Shown here piece by piece: positions 7,936 through 15,916 of a DNA stretch of 64,000 bases. Below the pieces are notes generated by a model, which saw only the letters and a list, made by a program, of their open reading frames with translations, searched no databases and had not been told where the DNA came from. Origin of the DNA: Neisseria lisongii (lineage in GTDB: Bacteria; Pseudomonadota; Gammaproteobacteria; Burkholderiales; Neisseriaceae); the NCBI RefSeq assembly GCF_028463985.1, contig NZ_CP116766.1, positions 1,178,001 through 1,242,000 on the forward strand, read 5' to 3'. The translations under genes and the position numbers were made by a program. The number at the start of each line of letters is the position of its first letter. The first letter of the stretch is position 1.

Positions 7936-8649
7936 ATGGCCCTGCCCGCTATCGAACACGTTCAGGCTGTCGCATTCGACCTGGACGGCACATTATGCGA
8001 TTCCGTACCTGATTTGGCCGCCGCCGCCAACTCCATGCGTCTCTATTTGGGCATGGATGAATTACCGCAGCAAACCGTAGAAAGCTATGTCGGCGACGGC
8101 ATCGCCAAACTGGTGCACCGGGTCATCACCAACGATCGGGAACGAGAAGCCGATCCGAAAATCTGGGAAAAAGGCTTTATCTACTATATGCACTATTATC
8201 GGGCGCATTTGAGCGACCTCACCCGCCCTTACCCCGAAACCGAAGCCGGCCTCGCCCTGCTCAAATCCCTTGGCATTCCGCTGGTCGTCATCACCAACAA
8301 AACCGAAATTCTCGCCGTCGAGCTGCTCAAACAGCTCAAACTGGCAGACTACTTCAGCCTGATACTCGGCGGCGACAGCCTCAGCGAAAAAAAACCCAAC
8401 CCCCTCCCCCTGCGCCACGCCGCAGAAGTATTGGGCATCGCCCCCGAAAACATGCTGATGGTCGGCGACTCCCGCAACGACATCCTCGCCGCCAAAGCCG
8501 CCGGTTGCCTCAGCGTCGGCGTAACCTTCGGCTACGGCGACATGCCCCTGCTCTCGCAAGACCCCGCCACCAAACCCGACTGGCTGATCGGTGCGCTACC
8601 CGAAATCTACGAACACCTGCAACCGCAAAAACCGCAGGAAAACAATTAA
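7936..8649 (+). CDS. gph: Phosphoglycolate phosphatase (HAD family)
   Basis: Dephosphorylates 2-phosphoglycolate, a product of DNA repair. 237 residues with HAD motif I FDLDGTLCDS near residue 15, motif II VVITNK around 118-123, and motifs III/IV KKPNPLPLRHA and MVGDSRNDILAAKAAG. ATG at 7936 follows a GAGAGAGAAA purine stretch. Gph-type cap helices are present. The same HAD family also contains pyrophosphatases and other sugar phosphatases, but the length and the VGDGIAKLVHR segment fit Gph. Confidence 0.93.
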   Translation: MALPAIEHVQAVAFDLDGTLCDSVPDLAAAANSMRLYLGMDELPQQTVESYVGDGIAKLVHRVITNDREREADPKIWEKGFIYYMHYYRAHLSDLTRPYPETEAGLALLKSLGIPLVVITNKTEILAVELLKQLKLADYFSLILGGDSLSEKKPNPLPLRHAAEVLGIAPENMLMVGDSRNDILAAKAAGCLSVGVTFGYGDMPLLSQDPATKPDWLIGALPEIYEHLQPQKPQENN

Positions 8650-8661
8650 ACCGGAACTATA

Positions 8662-8702
8662 GCGGTTGGGTTGGTTTTATTTTTCCCAAAACCAACCCAA
8701 CC
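8662..8702. terminator. Hairpin after gph
   Basis: A 15-base perfect stem, GGTTGGGTTGGTTTT (8664-8678) against AAAACCAACCCAACC (8688-8702). It is flanked by TATAGCGG on the left and GCGGTATATT on the right, so it may itself be a small palindromic TATAG-type repeat serving as terminator. Confidence 0.55.
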
Positions 8703-8743
8703 ACTGCGGTATATTATTTTCAGACGGCCAAATAACCACCCCC

Positions 8744-9211
8744 ATGAACCGCCACACCCCCAAACCCACCAAATCCCTGCGCGCCAGAGCCATGGACATA
8801 CTCTCCCGCCAAGAAATCAGCCGCAGCGGTCTCAAAAAAAAACTCGCCCCCTACGCTGAAAACGAAGCCGAATTAGAAGCCGTATTAAACGAATTTGCCG
8901 AACAAGGCTGGCAATCCAACAGCCGCTATGCCGAAGCCTATATCCACAGCAAATCCGCCCGCCACGGCAAAAACCGCCTCAAACAAGCCCTTGCCCAACA
9001 AGGCATAGACCCCGACATCAGCCGCCACCTCCTGCCCGACAGAGAAACCGAACGGCGAAACGCCGTCAATGTCTTGCAGAAAAAATTCAAACACCCCGCC
9101 CAAGACCTCAAAGAAAAACAAAAACAAATCCGCTTCCTCGCCTACCGGGGCTTCGATATGAACACCATACAGGCCGCCCTCAAATGCGATTGGGACGAAG
9201 ATTTTTTCTGA
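8744..9211 (+). CDS. recX: Recombination regulatory protein RecX
   Basis: Small modulator of RecA. 155 residues made of three-helix repeats, with the family hallmarks RAMDILSRQEISRSGLKKKL near the N-terminus, EQGWQSNSRYAEAYI in the middle and FLAYRGFDMNTIQAAL at the end. The start is set at the ATG at 8744, which gives a normal family length; the longer frame from 8666 would run through the hairpin and uptake sequence. An uptake sequence lies 14-26 bases upstream of the start. The gene is not next to recA, which is common in Neisseria. Confidence 0.93.
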   Translation: MNRHTPKPTKSLRARAMDILSRQEISRSGLKKKLAPYAENEAELEAVLNEFAEQGWQSNSRYAEAYIHSKSARHGKNRLKQALAQQGIDPDISRHLLPDRETERRNAVNVLQKKFKHPAQDLKEKQKQIRFLAYRGFDMNTIQAALKCDWDEDFF

Positions 9212-9242
9212 TTTCCGTTTTTTAACCTAAACCAACAAAACT

Positions 9243-9304
9243 AGGCCGTCTGAAAATGAGTGTAACGGGTTATGCTCAGCTAAAATAGGGTTTTCAGACG
9301 GCCT
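9243..9304. terminator. Uptake-sequence inverted pair after recX
   Basis: AGGCCGTCTGAAAA (9243-9256) and its complement (9291-9304) enclose a 34-base loop. The loop (GAGTG..GCTCAGCTAAAAT) resembles the loop of the long repeats at 24351 and 47416. Confidence 0.65.
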
Positions 9305-9346
9305 CAAATGTTCAATTTCTGCCTGTTTCCAATATCTGTTCCTTGC

Positions 9347-9427
9347 TATAGTGGAATAACCCAAAGCAATACAAGGAGGCAAGCCGGAGACAGTACAGAT
9401 GTAGTGCTTTGAGCTTATTTCGCTATA
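9347..9427. repeat. Correia-like miniature element (81 bp)
   Basis: Ends TATAGTGGAATAACCCAAAGC and GCTTTGAGCTTATTTCGCTATA are imperfect inverted repeats. The core has ACAAGGAGGCAAGCCGGAGA and CAGTACAGATGTAGT, shared with the elements at 44104, 47104 and 50775; this copy lacks the GGCAAGGCGA segment of the longer ones. It ends 29 bases before the rluF start, so it could affect that promoter. Confidence 0.7.
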
Positions 9428-9456
9428 TAATCGCCATACTTTAAGAAAGAGCCACT

Positions 9457-10200
9457 ATGACAATATATGAACAGGAAACCATGCGTCTGTCCAAGCGTAT
9501 GGCGCAATTAGGATTATGCTCACGCCGGGAAGCCGACAGTTATATCGAACAGGGCTGGGTGAAGGTGAACGGGAAAACGGCGGTATTGGGCGAAAAAGTG
9601 TGTTTGAGCGACCGCATCGATCTCAACCGTCAGGCGCATGAGCAGCAGGCACGGCGGGTAACGGTTTTATTAAACAAGCCGGTTGGTTATGTCAGTGCGC
9701 AGGCGGAAAAGGGGTATCGGGCCGCTGCGGATTTGATTACGGCGGAAAATCATTGGGAAGGCGACGACAGCCGCATTGTTTTTGACGAAAAACACAAATT
9801 CGGCCTTGCGCCTGCGGGGCGCTTGGATATTGATTCGGTGGGGTTGCTGGTTTTGACGCAAGACGGCCGTATTGCCAAGCAGCTGATTGGGGAAAACAGT
9901 AATAGTGAAAAAGAATATTTGGTGCGGGTGCGGGGCAAACTCGATGAAAAAGGCCTCGCCCTGCTCAATCACGGTTTGAGTTTGGACGGTGAAAAACTGC
10001 GTCCTGCCAAGGTGGAATGGCAAAATGAAGACCAGCTTCGTTTTGTTCTGAAACAGGGGAAAAAACGCCAAATCCGCCGTATGTGCGAACTGGTCGGGCT
10101 GCGGGTGGTCGGTTTGAAACGCATCCGCATGGGCAAGGTCAAGCTGGGCAAGCTGCCGCCGGGAAAATGGCGTTATTTGCGGGCAAATGAATCGTTTTAA
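9457..10200 (+). CDS. rluF: 23S rRNA pseudouridine synthase, RluF-like
   Basis: Converts uridine to pseudouridine in 23S rRNA. 247 residues: N-terminal S4 RNA-binding domain (LSKRMAQLGLCSRREADSYI) and an RsuA-family catalytic domain with the motif GRLDIDSVGLLVLTQDG that carries the catalytic Asp, plus KEYLVRV and RQIRRMCE. The QGKKRQIRRMCE and LNHGLSLDG segments are closer to RluF (U2604) than to RluB or RsuA. A second ATG at 9481 would remove eight residues; 9457 has AAGAAAG before it. A Correia-like repeat ends just upstream. Confidence 0.85.
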   Translation: MTIYEQETMRLSKRMAQLGLCSRREADSYIEQGWVKVNGKTAVLGEKVCLSDRIDLNRQAHEQQARRVTVLLNKPVGYVSAQAEKGYRAAADLITAENHWEGDDSRIVFDEKHKFGLAPAGRLDIDSVGLLVLTQDGRIAKQLIGENSNSEKEYLVRVRGKLDEKGLALLNHGLSLDGEKLRPAKVEWQNEDQLRFVLKQGKKRQIRRMCELVGLRVVGLKRIRMGKVKLGKLPPGKWRYLRANESF

Positions 10201-10206
10201 GCGAAC

Positions 10207-10260
10207 AAACCAAATCGAGGCCGTCTGAAATCGGGTTTTCAGACGGCCTCGATTTGGTTT
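10207..10260. terminator. Bidirectional terminator with 24-bp stem
   Basis: Perfect inverted repeat of 24 bases (10207-10230 and 10237-10260) with a six-base loop, containing an uptake-sequence pair extended by AAACCAAATCG. It lies between the convergent rluF and trkH genes. Confidence 0.85.
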
Positions 10261-10266
10261 GGCATT

Positions 10267-11724
10267 TTATTTCCGCCAATATGCGGGGGTAAACAGTATC
10301 AAAACGGTAAAAATTTCCAGCCGTCCGAGCAGCATGACCATGACGCACAGCCATTTTTGGATTTCGTTCAGCTCTGAATAATTATTGCTCGGGCCGATTT
10401 CGCTCAGGCCGGGGCCGGCGTTGGTAATGCAGGCGGTAACGGCGGTGAAGGCGGAAATAAAGTCCAGCCCAGATGCCATCATCAGAAAGCTGAACAACAC
10501 GACCACCATAAAATAAATAAAGATAAACGACATCACTGTCAGCGCCATGCGTTCGGGAATGCTACGGTTATTGACCTTAACGGTGCGTACGGCACGGGGG
10601 TGCAGCAGAATCATCATTTCGCGCAGGCTGAATTTGAACAATACTAAGGCACGCACGTTTTTAATGCCGCCGCCCATCGAGCCTGAGCTTGCCAACACGT
10701 TGGCCAAAAAAAACATCCACAGCGACACCAGCAGCGGCCATTGGGCAAAATCGGCATTGGTAAAACCGCTTGCCAGCCCGACCGATACCAGATTGAAGCC
10801 GGTAAAGCGCAACGCATCGGAAAAAGAAGGATAAAAGCCGGTGTACCACAAATAAACGGCGGCGGCGGCTATGCTGCCCAACAGCACCAGCAGCAGCACC
10901 CTGCATTCTTCGTCCTGCCAATAGACTTTCAGCGAGCGGTTGGACACGGCGGCAAAATGGCTGGCGAAATTGATTGCGCCGAACAGGGTAAACAATACAA
11001 TAATCCATTCCACTGCCTGCGAATTGAAATAGGCGATGCTGCCGTCGTGCGTGGAAAATCCGCCCAGCGAAACGGCGGACATGGCGTGGCAAACGGAATC
11101 AAACCAGCTCATGCCCGCCCAATGCAGCGACAGACAGGCGGCAATTGTGGTCAGGCTGTATGCCGCCCACAGTTTTTTGGCCACTTGGGAAATTCTCGGT
11201 GCCATTTTGCTTTCTTTGTCCAAACCCGGAATTTCGGCCTTAAAGAGCTGCGTGCCGCCGACACCGAGCATGGGCAAAATGGCCACCGCCAACACGATAA
11301 TCCCCATGCCGCCGAGCCAGTTGAGCATGTGCCGCCAGAAATTGACGGACGGACTGAGCGTATCCAGATTGTCGATAACGGTTGCACCCGTGGTCGTCAG
11401 CCCCGACATCGCTTCAAAAAATGCGTCGGTAACGGTCAGATTCGGCAAATGCAGATACAGCGGCATAGCGGCAATCACGGCAAACGACAGCCACAGCAGC
11501 ATCACCAGCGTAAAGCCGTCTCTTGGCCGCAGTTCCCGCTGAAAACGCTTGGTCAGCAGCCAGACGGTACACGATCCGAAAATCGTTACCAGCGCCGTGC
11601 GGGCGAATGCTTCAAACGCACTGTCTGCCAGCAGATACGAAATCAGCGTGGGTATCAGCAGCAAAACGGAAAACAAAATGCCCAGCTTGGACAAAATATG
11701 GATAATCGGTATGACTTTATACAT
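10267..11724 (-). CDS. trkH: Potassium uptake protein TrkH
   Basis: Potassium-translocating membrane subunit of the Trk system, working with the peripheral TrkA. 485 residues, the usual TrkH length, with four pore-loop repeats visible, including SGLTTTGATVI near residue 115, MSAVSLGGFSTHDGSI and VTACITNAGPGLSEIGP. About ten or more membrane segments. trkA is not in the window. The gene stands alone and converges on rluF. ATG at 11724 is kept; no strong ribosome binding site is seen. Confidence 0.95.
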   Translation of the reverse strand: MYKVIPIIHILSKLGILFSVLLLIPTLISYLLADSAFEAFARTALVTIFGSCTVWLLTKRFQRELRPRDGFTLVMLLWLSFAVIAAMPLYLHLPNLTVTDAFFEAMSGLTTTGATVIDNLDTLSPSVNFWRHMLNWLGGMGIIVLAVAILPMLGVGGTQLFKAEIPGLDKESKMAPRISQVAKKLWAAYSLTTIAACLSLHWAGMSWFDSVCHAMSAVSLGGFSTHDGSIAYFNSQAVEWIIVLFTLFGAINFASHFAAVSNRSLKVYWQDEECRVLLLVLLGSIAAAAVYLWYTGFYPSFSDALRFTGFNLVSVGLASGFTNADFAQWPLLVSLWMFFLANVLASSGSMGGGIKNVRALVLFKFSLREMMILLHPRAVRTVKVNNRSIPERMALTVMSFIFIYFMVVVLFSFLMMASGLDFISAFTAVTACITNAGPGLSEIGPSNNYSELNEIQKWLCVMVMLLGRLEIFTVLILFTPAYWRK

Positions 11725-12016
11725 ACGGTTCTATCATGAATATGGGATTTGGCTTGCGGCTGCAAGTTTATCAGGAATTGCCCGCTGCTGCTTTTGTCTT
11801 TTATCGGGGTGTAACACAAAGGTAACAATGTCGTAGAACATTATTTTCACTGCGAAGGCCGTCTGAAAACGGGGATGACGGGTTGCGGCGATACAAAACT
11901 CTTATTTAAGGTTTGATACAGCAAAACCTACTCAATCAATTTGGCTCTTTACCCCAGTTTCATTTCAAATAAAAATAAGTTTGTTCAATAAGTTATAAAA
12001 ATACCGTCGAAAATAT
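11725..12016. other. Intergenic region between trkH and rpmE2
   Basis: Non-coding. Holds the trkH upstream region and a single uptake sequence (AGGCCGTCTGAAAA near 11855). No further gene is visible. Confidence 0.6.
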
Positions 12017-12058
12017 TTGCCAATCATCAGGAAAGCTGTATAATGTTATATTATAACA
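12017..12058 (+). promoter_or_regulatory. Promoter with Zur operator for rpmE2-rpmJ2
   Basis: Possible -35 TTGCCA (12017-12022), 16 bases, -10 TATAAT (12039-12044). Overlapping the last base of the -10 is the perfect palindrome TGTTATATTATAACA (12044-12058), which matches the meningococcal Zur consensus TGTTATDNHATAACA. Binding of Zur there would block transcription when zinc is plentiful. Confidence 0.8.
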
Positions 12059-12076
12059 TTATAGGTTGAGAGAAAC

Positions 12077-12352
12077 ATGAAAAAAGATATCCACCCGCAA
12101 AATTACCGCACTGTTTTATTTTACGACAGCGGCGCAGATGAAGGCTGGCTGATTCGCTCATGCGCCGAAACCCACGGCAAAACCATGGTTTGGAAAGACG
12201 GCGTAGAATATCCGCTGTTTGCACTCGATACTTCGGCCGCCTCCCATCCGGTTTACACCGGCAAACAGCGCAATGTAAACACCGAAGGACGAGCCAGCAA
12301 GTTTAACCAACGTTTCCAATCTATGATGACTTCGTTTAGAAAGGAAAAATAA
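12077..12352 (+). CDS. rpmE2: Ribosomal protein L31, zinc-free type B
   Basis: Large-subunit protein L31 in the form that does not bind zinc. 91 residues; it begins MKKDIHPQNYRTVLFYD and lacks the CxxC zinc ribbon of type A, keeping only a single Cys. Under zinc shortage it replaces the zinc-binding L31 and spares the metal. A Zur box sits over the promoter 19 bases upstream, and the stop codon overlaps the start of rpmJ2, so both ribosomal substitutes are made together. Confidence 0.95.
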   Translation: MKKDIHPQNYRTVLFYDSGADEGWLIRSCAETHGKTMVWKDGVEYPLFALDTSAASHPVYTGKQRNVNTEGRASKFNQRFQSMMTSFRKEK

Positions 12353-12477
12353 TGCAGGTTTTGTCGTCTTTGAAAAGCGCCAAACAGCGCCATCGGGATT
12401 GCCAGATTGTCCGCCGCCGCGGCAAAGTATATGTTATCTGCAAAAGCAATCCGCGCTTTAAAGCCCGCCAGCGTTAA
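12352..12477 (+). CDS. rpmJ2: Ribosomal protein L36, zinc-free paralogue
   Basis: 41-residue L36 (MQVLSSLKSAKQRHRDCQIV start; KSNPRFKARQR end). Canonical L36 binds zinc with three Cys and one His; here the first Cys position is His-like and the His position near the end is Phe, so the zinc site is gone. Its ATG overlaps the TAA of rpmE2 (TAATG), a sign of translational coupling. Regulated by the upstream Zur box as part of the same transcript. Confidence 0.95.
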   Translation: MQVLSSLKSAKQRHRDCQIVRRRGKVYVICKSNPRFKARQR

Positions 12478-12541
12478 GCTGTAAAGGCGTGCAACAGAAT
12501 TTACCGTTTAAAGCCTCATCCGGCTTTAATAGTGGCCTTAG

Positions 12542-12567
12542 CCGCACCTGATGGTGCGGTTTTTTTG
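12542..12567 (+). terminator. Rho-independent terminator of rpmE2-rpmJ2
   Basis: CCGCACC-TGAT-GGTGCGG stem followed by seven T. A weaker hairpin (AAAGCCTCATCCGGCTTT) lies just before it. Confidence 0.9.
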
Positions 12568-12588
12568 TTGCCGTATCTTTTGCGTTAA

Positions 12589-13020
12589 TCATTTCAGCGT
12601 AAAACTGACCGTTGCCGATCCTGCACCTAACGCATTTTTAAGTTGCTCGCTTTGGGTGATTTTGCCGATACGGGTGTAGCGGTAAGGCGTGGAAAAACTT
12701 TCGTAAAACACCACAAGCGTATCCCCTTGAAACAGCAAAACGTCGCCCACTTCAATCCGCTCGACCGCTTGATCGTTGCGTGGCAAGGTTTGGGGCAAGC
12801 TGGCGTATTTTTCATTGCGGTGTAAATCCGTCATCGTTAGCGTGAGCGGTAGTAATTTTCTTAATTCGGCAACGGTTGGGTTATCCACTAACTCGGCTTG
12901 AAATTGCTGAGTGCCTATCTGAATGTTCATATTTTCTCCTTGCTTAACGGCGGTTTTGGGTTCTGCTTGGGTGCAAGCGACGAAAACCAAACCGAGTAGT
13001 GCGAGAATGAGTTTTTTCAT
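12589..13020 (-). CDS. Lipoprotein with cyclophilin-like fold domain
   Basis: 143 residues. N-terminal signal MKKLILALLGLVFVACTQ with a lipobox ending at Cys16, so probably membrane-anchored and facing the periplasm. The rest matches the cyclophilin-like domain family: MNIQIGTQQFQAELVDN, LLPLTLTMTDLHRNEKY, VGDVLLFQGDTLVVFYESF and YTRIGKI. This family is named for its fold, and no enzymatic activity is established for it. It starts 9 bases after the stop of the upstream acetyltransferase gene, so the two form an operon. Confidence 0.8.
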   Translation of the reverse strand: MKKLILALLGLVFVACTQAEPKTAVKQGENMNIQIGTQQFQAELVDNPTVAELRKLLPLTLTMTDLHRNEKYASLPQTLPRNDQAVERIEVGDVLLFQGDTLVVFYESFSTPYRYTRIGKITQSEQLKNALGAGSATVSFTLK

Positions 13021-13029
13021 TGTATCGCC

Positions 13030-13587
13030 TTAAAGCTGTTTGATGATTTTTGCTGGTACGCCCGCCACCACGCAATTCGCCGGTACGTCTTTATTGACGA
13101 CAGCCCCCGCCGCCACAATCGCATTTTCGCCTACTGTAACACCGGGCAAAATCGTGGCATTTGCTCCAATCCACACATTGCGTTTAAGATGAACTGGTGC
13201 AAGCAACACACCATGCCGTTCTACTGGGTCGGACGGGTGATTGACACTGATAATATTGGCACGTGGTCCGATTTGCACGCCGTCTTCAATCACAATCCCG
13301 CCCAAATCGGTAAACATTACGCCCACATTGATAAATATGTTTTTACCAAGCTGAATATGGCGACCAAAATCGCTGTAAAGCGGTGTGTTAAATACTACGC
13401 TGTCGTCCACGCTTTCGCCGATAATTTCGCTCAGCAAAGCTCGGCGTGCTTGTGGCTCGTGATAACCTTGATTTAAACGGGCAAGCCGTTCGCTGTTTTC
13501 AGCCACGATGTGATGAATTTCATCAAAAAGCGGACTGTTCCGAGAAATAAACCCCTGTTTTGCAGGTTGAGATAAAGCGTATTTCAT
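13030..13587 (-). CDS. Maltose/galactoside O-acetyltransferase-like protein
   Basis: Hexapeptide-repeat acetyltransferase of the LacA/Maa/NodL group, using acetyl-CoA to acetylate a sugar hydroxyl. 185 residues; N-terminal helical segment with NSERLARLN, then left-handed beta-helix repeats (IQLGKNIFINVGVMFTDLGGI, VWIGANATILPGVTVGENAIVAAGAVV) and the catalytic His in ISVNHPSDP. Ends with VVAGVPAKIIKQL, typical of the family. Its substrate is unknown. Upstream of and co-oriented with the cyclophilin-like lipoprotein gene. Confidence 0.88.
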   Translation of the reverse strand: MKYALSQPAKQGFISRNSPLFDEIHHIVAENSERLARLNQGYHEPQARRALLSEIIGESVDDSVVFNTPLYSDFGRHIQLGKNIFINVGVMFTDLGGIVIEDGVQIGPRANIISVNHPSDPVERHGVLLAPVHLKRNVWIGANATILPGVTVGENAIVAAGAVVNKDVPANCVVAGVPAKIIKQL

Positions 13588-13673
13588 TATTTTTTCCTTA
13601 TTTCACTATACAATTAGCTCTGCCACGAAAATAATCGTTTCCATCATCCAACCCGATTTTTAGACGGCCTGTT

Positions 13674-14165
13674 TCAATCAATCTTGATATATTCCACCGC
13701 CAAAATTTCGATGGTTTCCCTGCCCTCCGGCCCGTTGAGTACGACTTCGTCGCCCTCCCGGGCTTTTATCAGACAGCGGGCCAGCGGAGAAATCCATGAG
13801 ATTTTGTTTTTGGCGGTATCGATTTCGTCCACACCGACTATGCGTACCGTCTGCTCGCTGCCGTCGCCCCGCAGCAGGGTTACGGTGGCGGAAAAAAAGA
13901 TTTGGTCGGTGGCTTCCCGCTGTTCGGGATCAACGACCACGGCGGCTTCCAAGCGTTTGGTCAGAAAACGGATACGGCGGTCGATTTCCCGCATCCGGCG
14001 TTTGCCGTAGAGATAGTCGCCGTTTTCACTTCTGTCTCCGTTACCGGCTGCCCAGTTGACGATTTGTACAATTTCGGGGCGTTCTTTATTCACCAGTTGG
14101 TACAGCTCGTCTTTCAAAGCCTGCCAGCCGCCGGGGGTGATGTAGTTTTTAACTTCGTTGCTCAT
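13674..14165 (-). CDS. greB: Transcription elongation factor GreB
   Basis: Stimulates the RNA-cleavage activity of RNA polymerase and rescues backtracked complexes. 163 residues from ATG at 14165 (MSNEVKNYITPGGW); N-terminal coiled coil with the acidic tip region and GDRSENGDYLYGKRRMREID, then the FKBP-like C-terminal domain ending EILAVEYIKID. The GDRSENGDY and YGKRRMREIDRRIRFL patterns are typical of GreB and distinguish it from GreA. Downstream of purF, separated by an uptake-sequence terminator. Confidence 0.95.
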   Translation of the reverse strand: MSNEVKNYITPGGWQALKDELYQLVNKERPEIVQIVNWAAGNGDRSENGDYLYGKRRMREIDRRIRFLTKRLEAAVVVDPEQREATDQIFFSATVTLLRGDGSEQTVRIVGVDEIDTAKNKISWISPLARCLIKAREGDEVVLNGPEGRETIEILAVEYIKID

Positions 14166-14201
14166 TTTGGTGTGCGATATATTTTGAAAAATCATGCAGC
14201 G

Positions 14202-14239
14202 ATGCCGTCTGAAAATGCGTGTGCCTTTTCAGACGGCAT
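14202..14239. terminator. Uptake-sequence terminator of purF
   Basis: ATGCCGTCTGAAAA (14202-14215) and TTTTCAGACGGCAT (14226-14239), ten-base loop; just downstream of the purF stop on the minus strand. Confidence 0.8.
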
Positions 14240-14258
14240 GTTGTGGCTGCGTCAAATT

Positions 14259-15794
14259 TTATTCTTCGTCGTTGCTGATGCTGATGCTGTGTTCCACTTT
14301 GCTCGGGTGGACTTTCAAACCGCCGCAGCCGGCTTTTTCGGCTGACAGCCGCTGAAGATAGGCTTCATCGATGTCGCCGGTTTGATACACACCGTTGAAG
14401 CATGATGAGTCAAACGACTGGATTTTCGGATTCAGGGCTTTGACTACGGTTTCCAAGTCGTCCAGATTTTGGAACACGACACCGTCGGCACCGATTTCCG
14501 CTGCGATTTCGGCGGCGCTTCTACCGTTGGCAATCAGCTCTTCACGGGTCGGCATATCGATGCCGTACACATTCGGGTAGCGGACTTCGGGCGCTGCCGA
14601 GGCGATATAGACTTTGCGTGCGCCTGCTTCCCGCACCATTTCGACAATTTCACGGCTGGTTGTTCCCCGCACAATGGAATCGTCCACCAGCAGTATGCTT
14701 TTTCCTTTGAATTCGGTATCCATCGGGCTGAGTTTTTGGCGCACCGATTTTTTGCGGGTCGCCTGCCCCGGCATGATGAAGGTGCGGCCGATATAGCGGT
14801 TTTTAATCAGGCCTTCCCGATACGGTTTGTTTAAATGCATGGCCAATTCCATGGCACTCGGACGGCTGGTGTCGGGAATCGGCATAATCACATCGATGTC
14901 GTCCAGCGGCAATTCCCGCTTGATTTTTTCCGCCAGCGATACGCCCATATCCAAACGTGCCTGATAAATCGACACGCCGTCAATCACCGAATCGGGGCGG
15001 GCAAAATAAACGTATTCAAACAGGCACGGGCTTAATGTGGTTTCGCCCTCGTAACGGCGGGAAAAGATTTGCCCGTCCAAACTGATAAACACGGCTTCGC
15101 CCGGCTCGATGTCCCGTTCCAAATCAAATGCCAAGGCATTGAAGGCCACTGATTCAGACGCAACGGCATAGGCTTTTTTGCCGTTTTCCGCAAGCTGACT
15201 GCCCAATACCAGCGGCCGGATACCGTACACATCACGGAAAGCGACCATACCGTAACCGGCAATCATCGCCACCACGCCGTATGCGCCCCGTACTTTTCGG
15301 TGAACTTGGGTTACGGCGTTGAAAATATTGTCCACCGTTAATCGGCGGTCGGCGTTGCCGGTTACCTGCTGGCGCAATTCGTGGGCAAATACGTTGAGCA
15401 AAACTTCGGAATCGGAGCTGGTGTTGATGTGGCGCAGGTGCTGGTCGCACACATTGCGGTACAGCTCTTCGGTATTGGTCAGATTGCCGTTGTGCGCCAA
15501 CACGATACCGAACGGCGAGCTGACGTAAAACGGCTGCGCTTCGGCGCTGCTGCCCGCATTGCCCGCTGTCGGGTAACGGACGTGGGCAATACCGGCATTG
15601 CCCTGCAAATCCCGCATATTGCGGGTGCGGAATACTTCCCGCACCATGCCTTTGCCTTTGTGCATATGGAACATGCTGCCTTCGACCGTAACAATCCCGG
15701 CTGCGTCCTGCCCCCGGTGCTGCAGCATTTGCAGTCCGTCATACAATAATTGGTTTACCGGCTCGAAGCCGACCAGTCCTAATACGCCGCACAT
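14259..15794 (-). CDS. purF: Amidophosphoribosyltransferase
   Basis: First committed step of purine synthesis: transfers the amide nitrogen of glutamine to PRPP. 511 residues. MCGVLGLVGF supplies the N-terminal nucleophile Cys2 of the Ntn glutaminase domain; the phosphoribosyltransferase domain carries LLVDDSIVRGTTSREIV, the PRPP loop. Length is normal. Lies downstream of cvpA, as in many proteobacteria, but a terminator separates them. Confidence 0.97.
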   Translation of the reverse strand: MCGVLGLVGFEPVNQLLYDGLQMLQHRGQDAAGIVTVEGSMFHMHKGKGMVREVFRTRNMRDLQGNAGIAHVRYPTAGNAGSSAEAQPFYVSSPFGIVLAHNGNLTNTEELYRNVCDQHLRHINTSSDSEVLLNVFAHELRQQVTGNADRRLTVDNIFNAVTQVHRKVRGAYGVVAMIAGYGMVAFRDVYGIRPLVLGSQLAENGKKAYAVASESVAFNALAFDLERDIEPGEAVFISLDGQIFSRRYEGETTLSPCLFEYVYFARPDSVIDGVSIYQARLDMGVSLAEKIKRELPLDDIDVIMPIPDTSRPSAMELAMHLNKPYREGLIKNRYIGRTFIMPGQATRKKSVRQKLSPMDTEFKGKSILLVDDSIVRGTTSREIVEMVREAGARKVYIASAAPEVRYPNVYGIDMPTREELIANGRSAAEIAAEIGADGVVFQNLDDLETVVKALNPKIQSFDSSCFNGVYQTGDIDEAYLQRLSAEKAGCGGLKVHPSKVEHSISISNDEE

Positions 15795-15870
15795 GTGTTT
15801 TCTCCAAAACTAAGATGTTGTGAAATTGCGTTGAGTAAATAATATAAAGTACATTCACGATAGCAAAATG

Positions 15871-15914
15871 AAACCGGTTTCAGACCGGCCGCATAAGCCG
15901 TCTGAAACCGGTTT
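15871..15914. terminator. Terminator of the folC-SPOR-cvpA operon
   Basis: AAACCGGTTTCAGAC (15871-15885) pairs perfectly with GTCTGAAACCGGTTT (15900-15914). Uses a shortened uptake-sequence core extended with ACCGGTTT. Confidence 0.8.
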
Positions 15915-15916
15915 GT

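Noticed and set aside
10741..11739. A 332-codon open frame on the plus strand across trkH
   Set aside because: It is antisense to a complete TrkH with all pore motifs; its product is Gln/His/Arg-rich with no recognisable domain, as expected for a shadow frame in a GC-rich gene.
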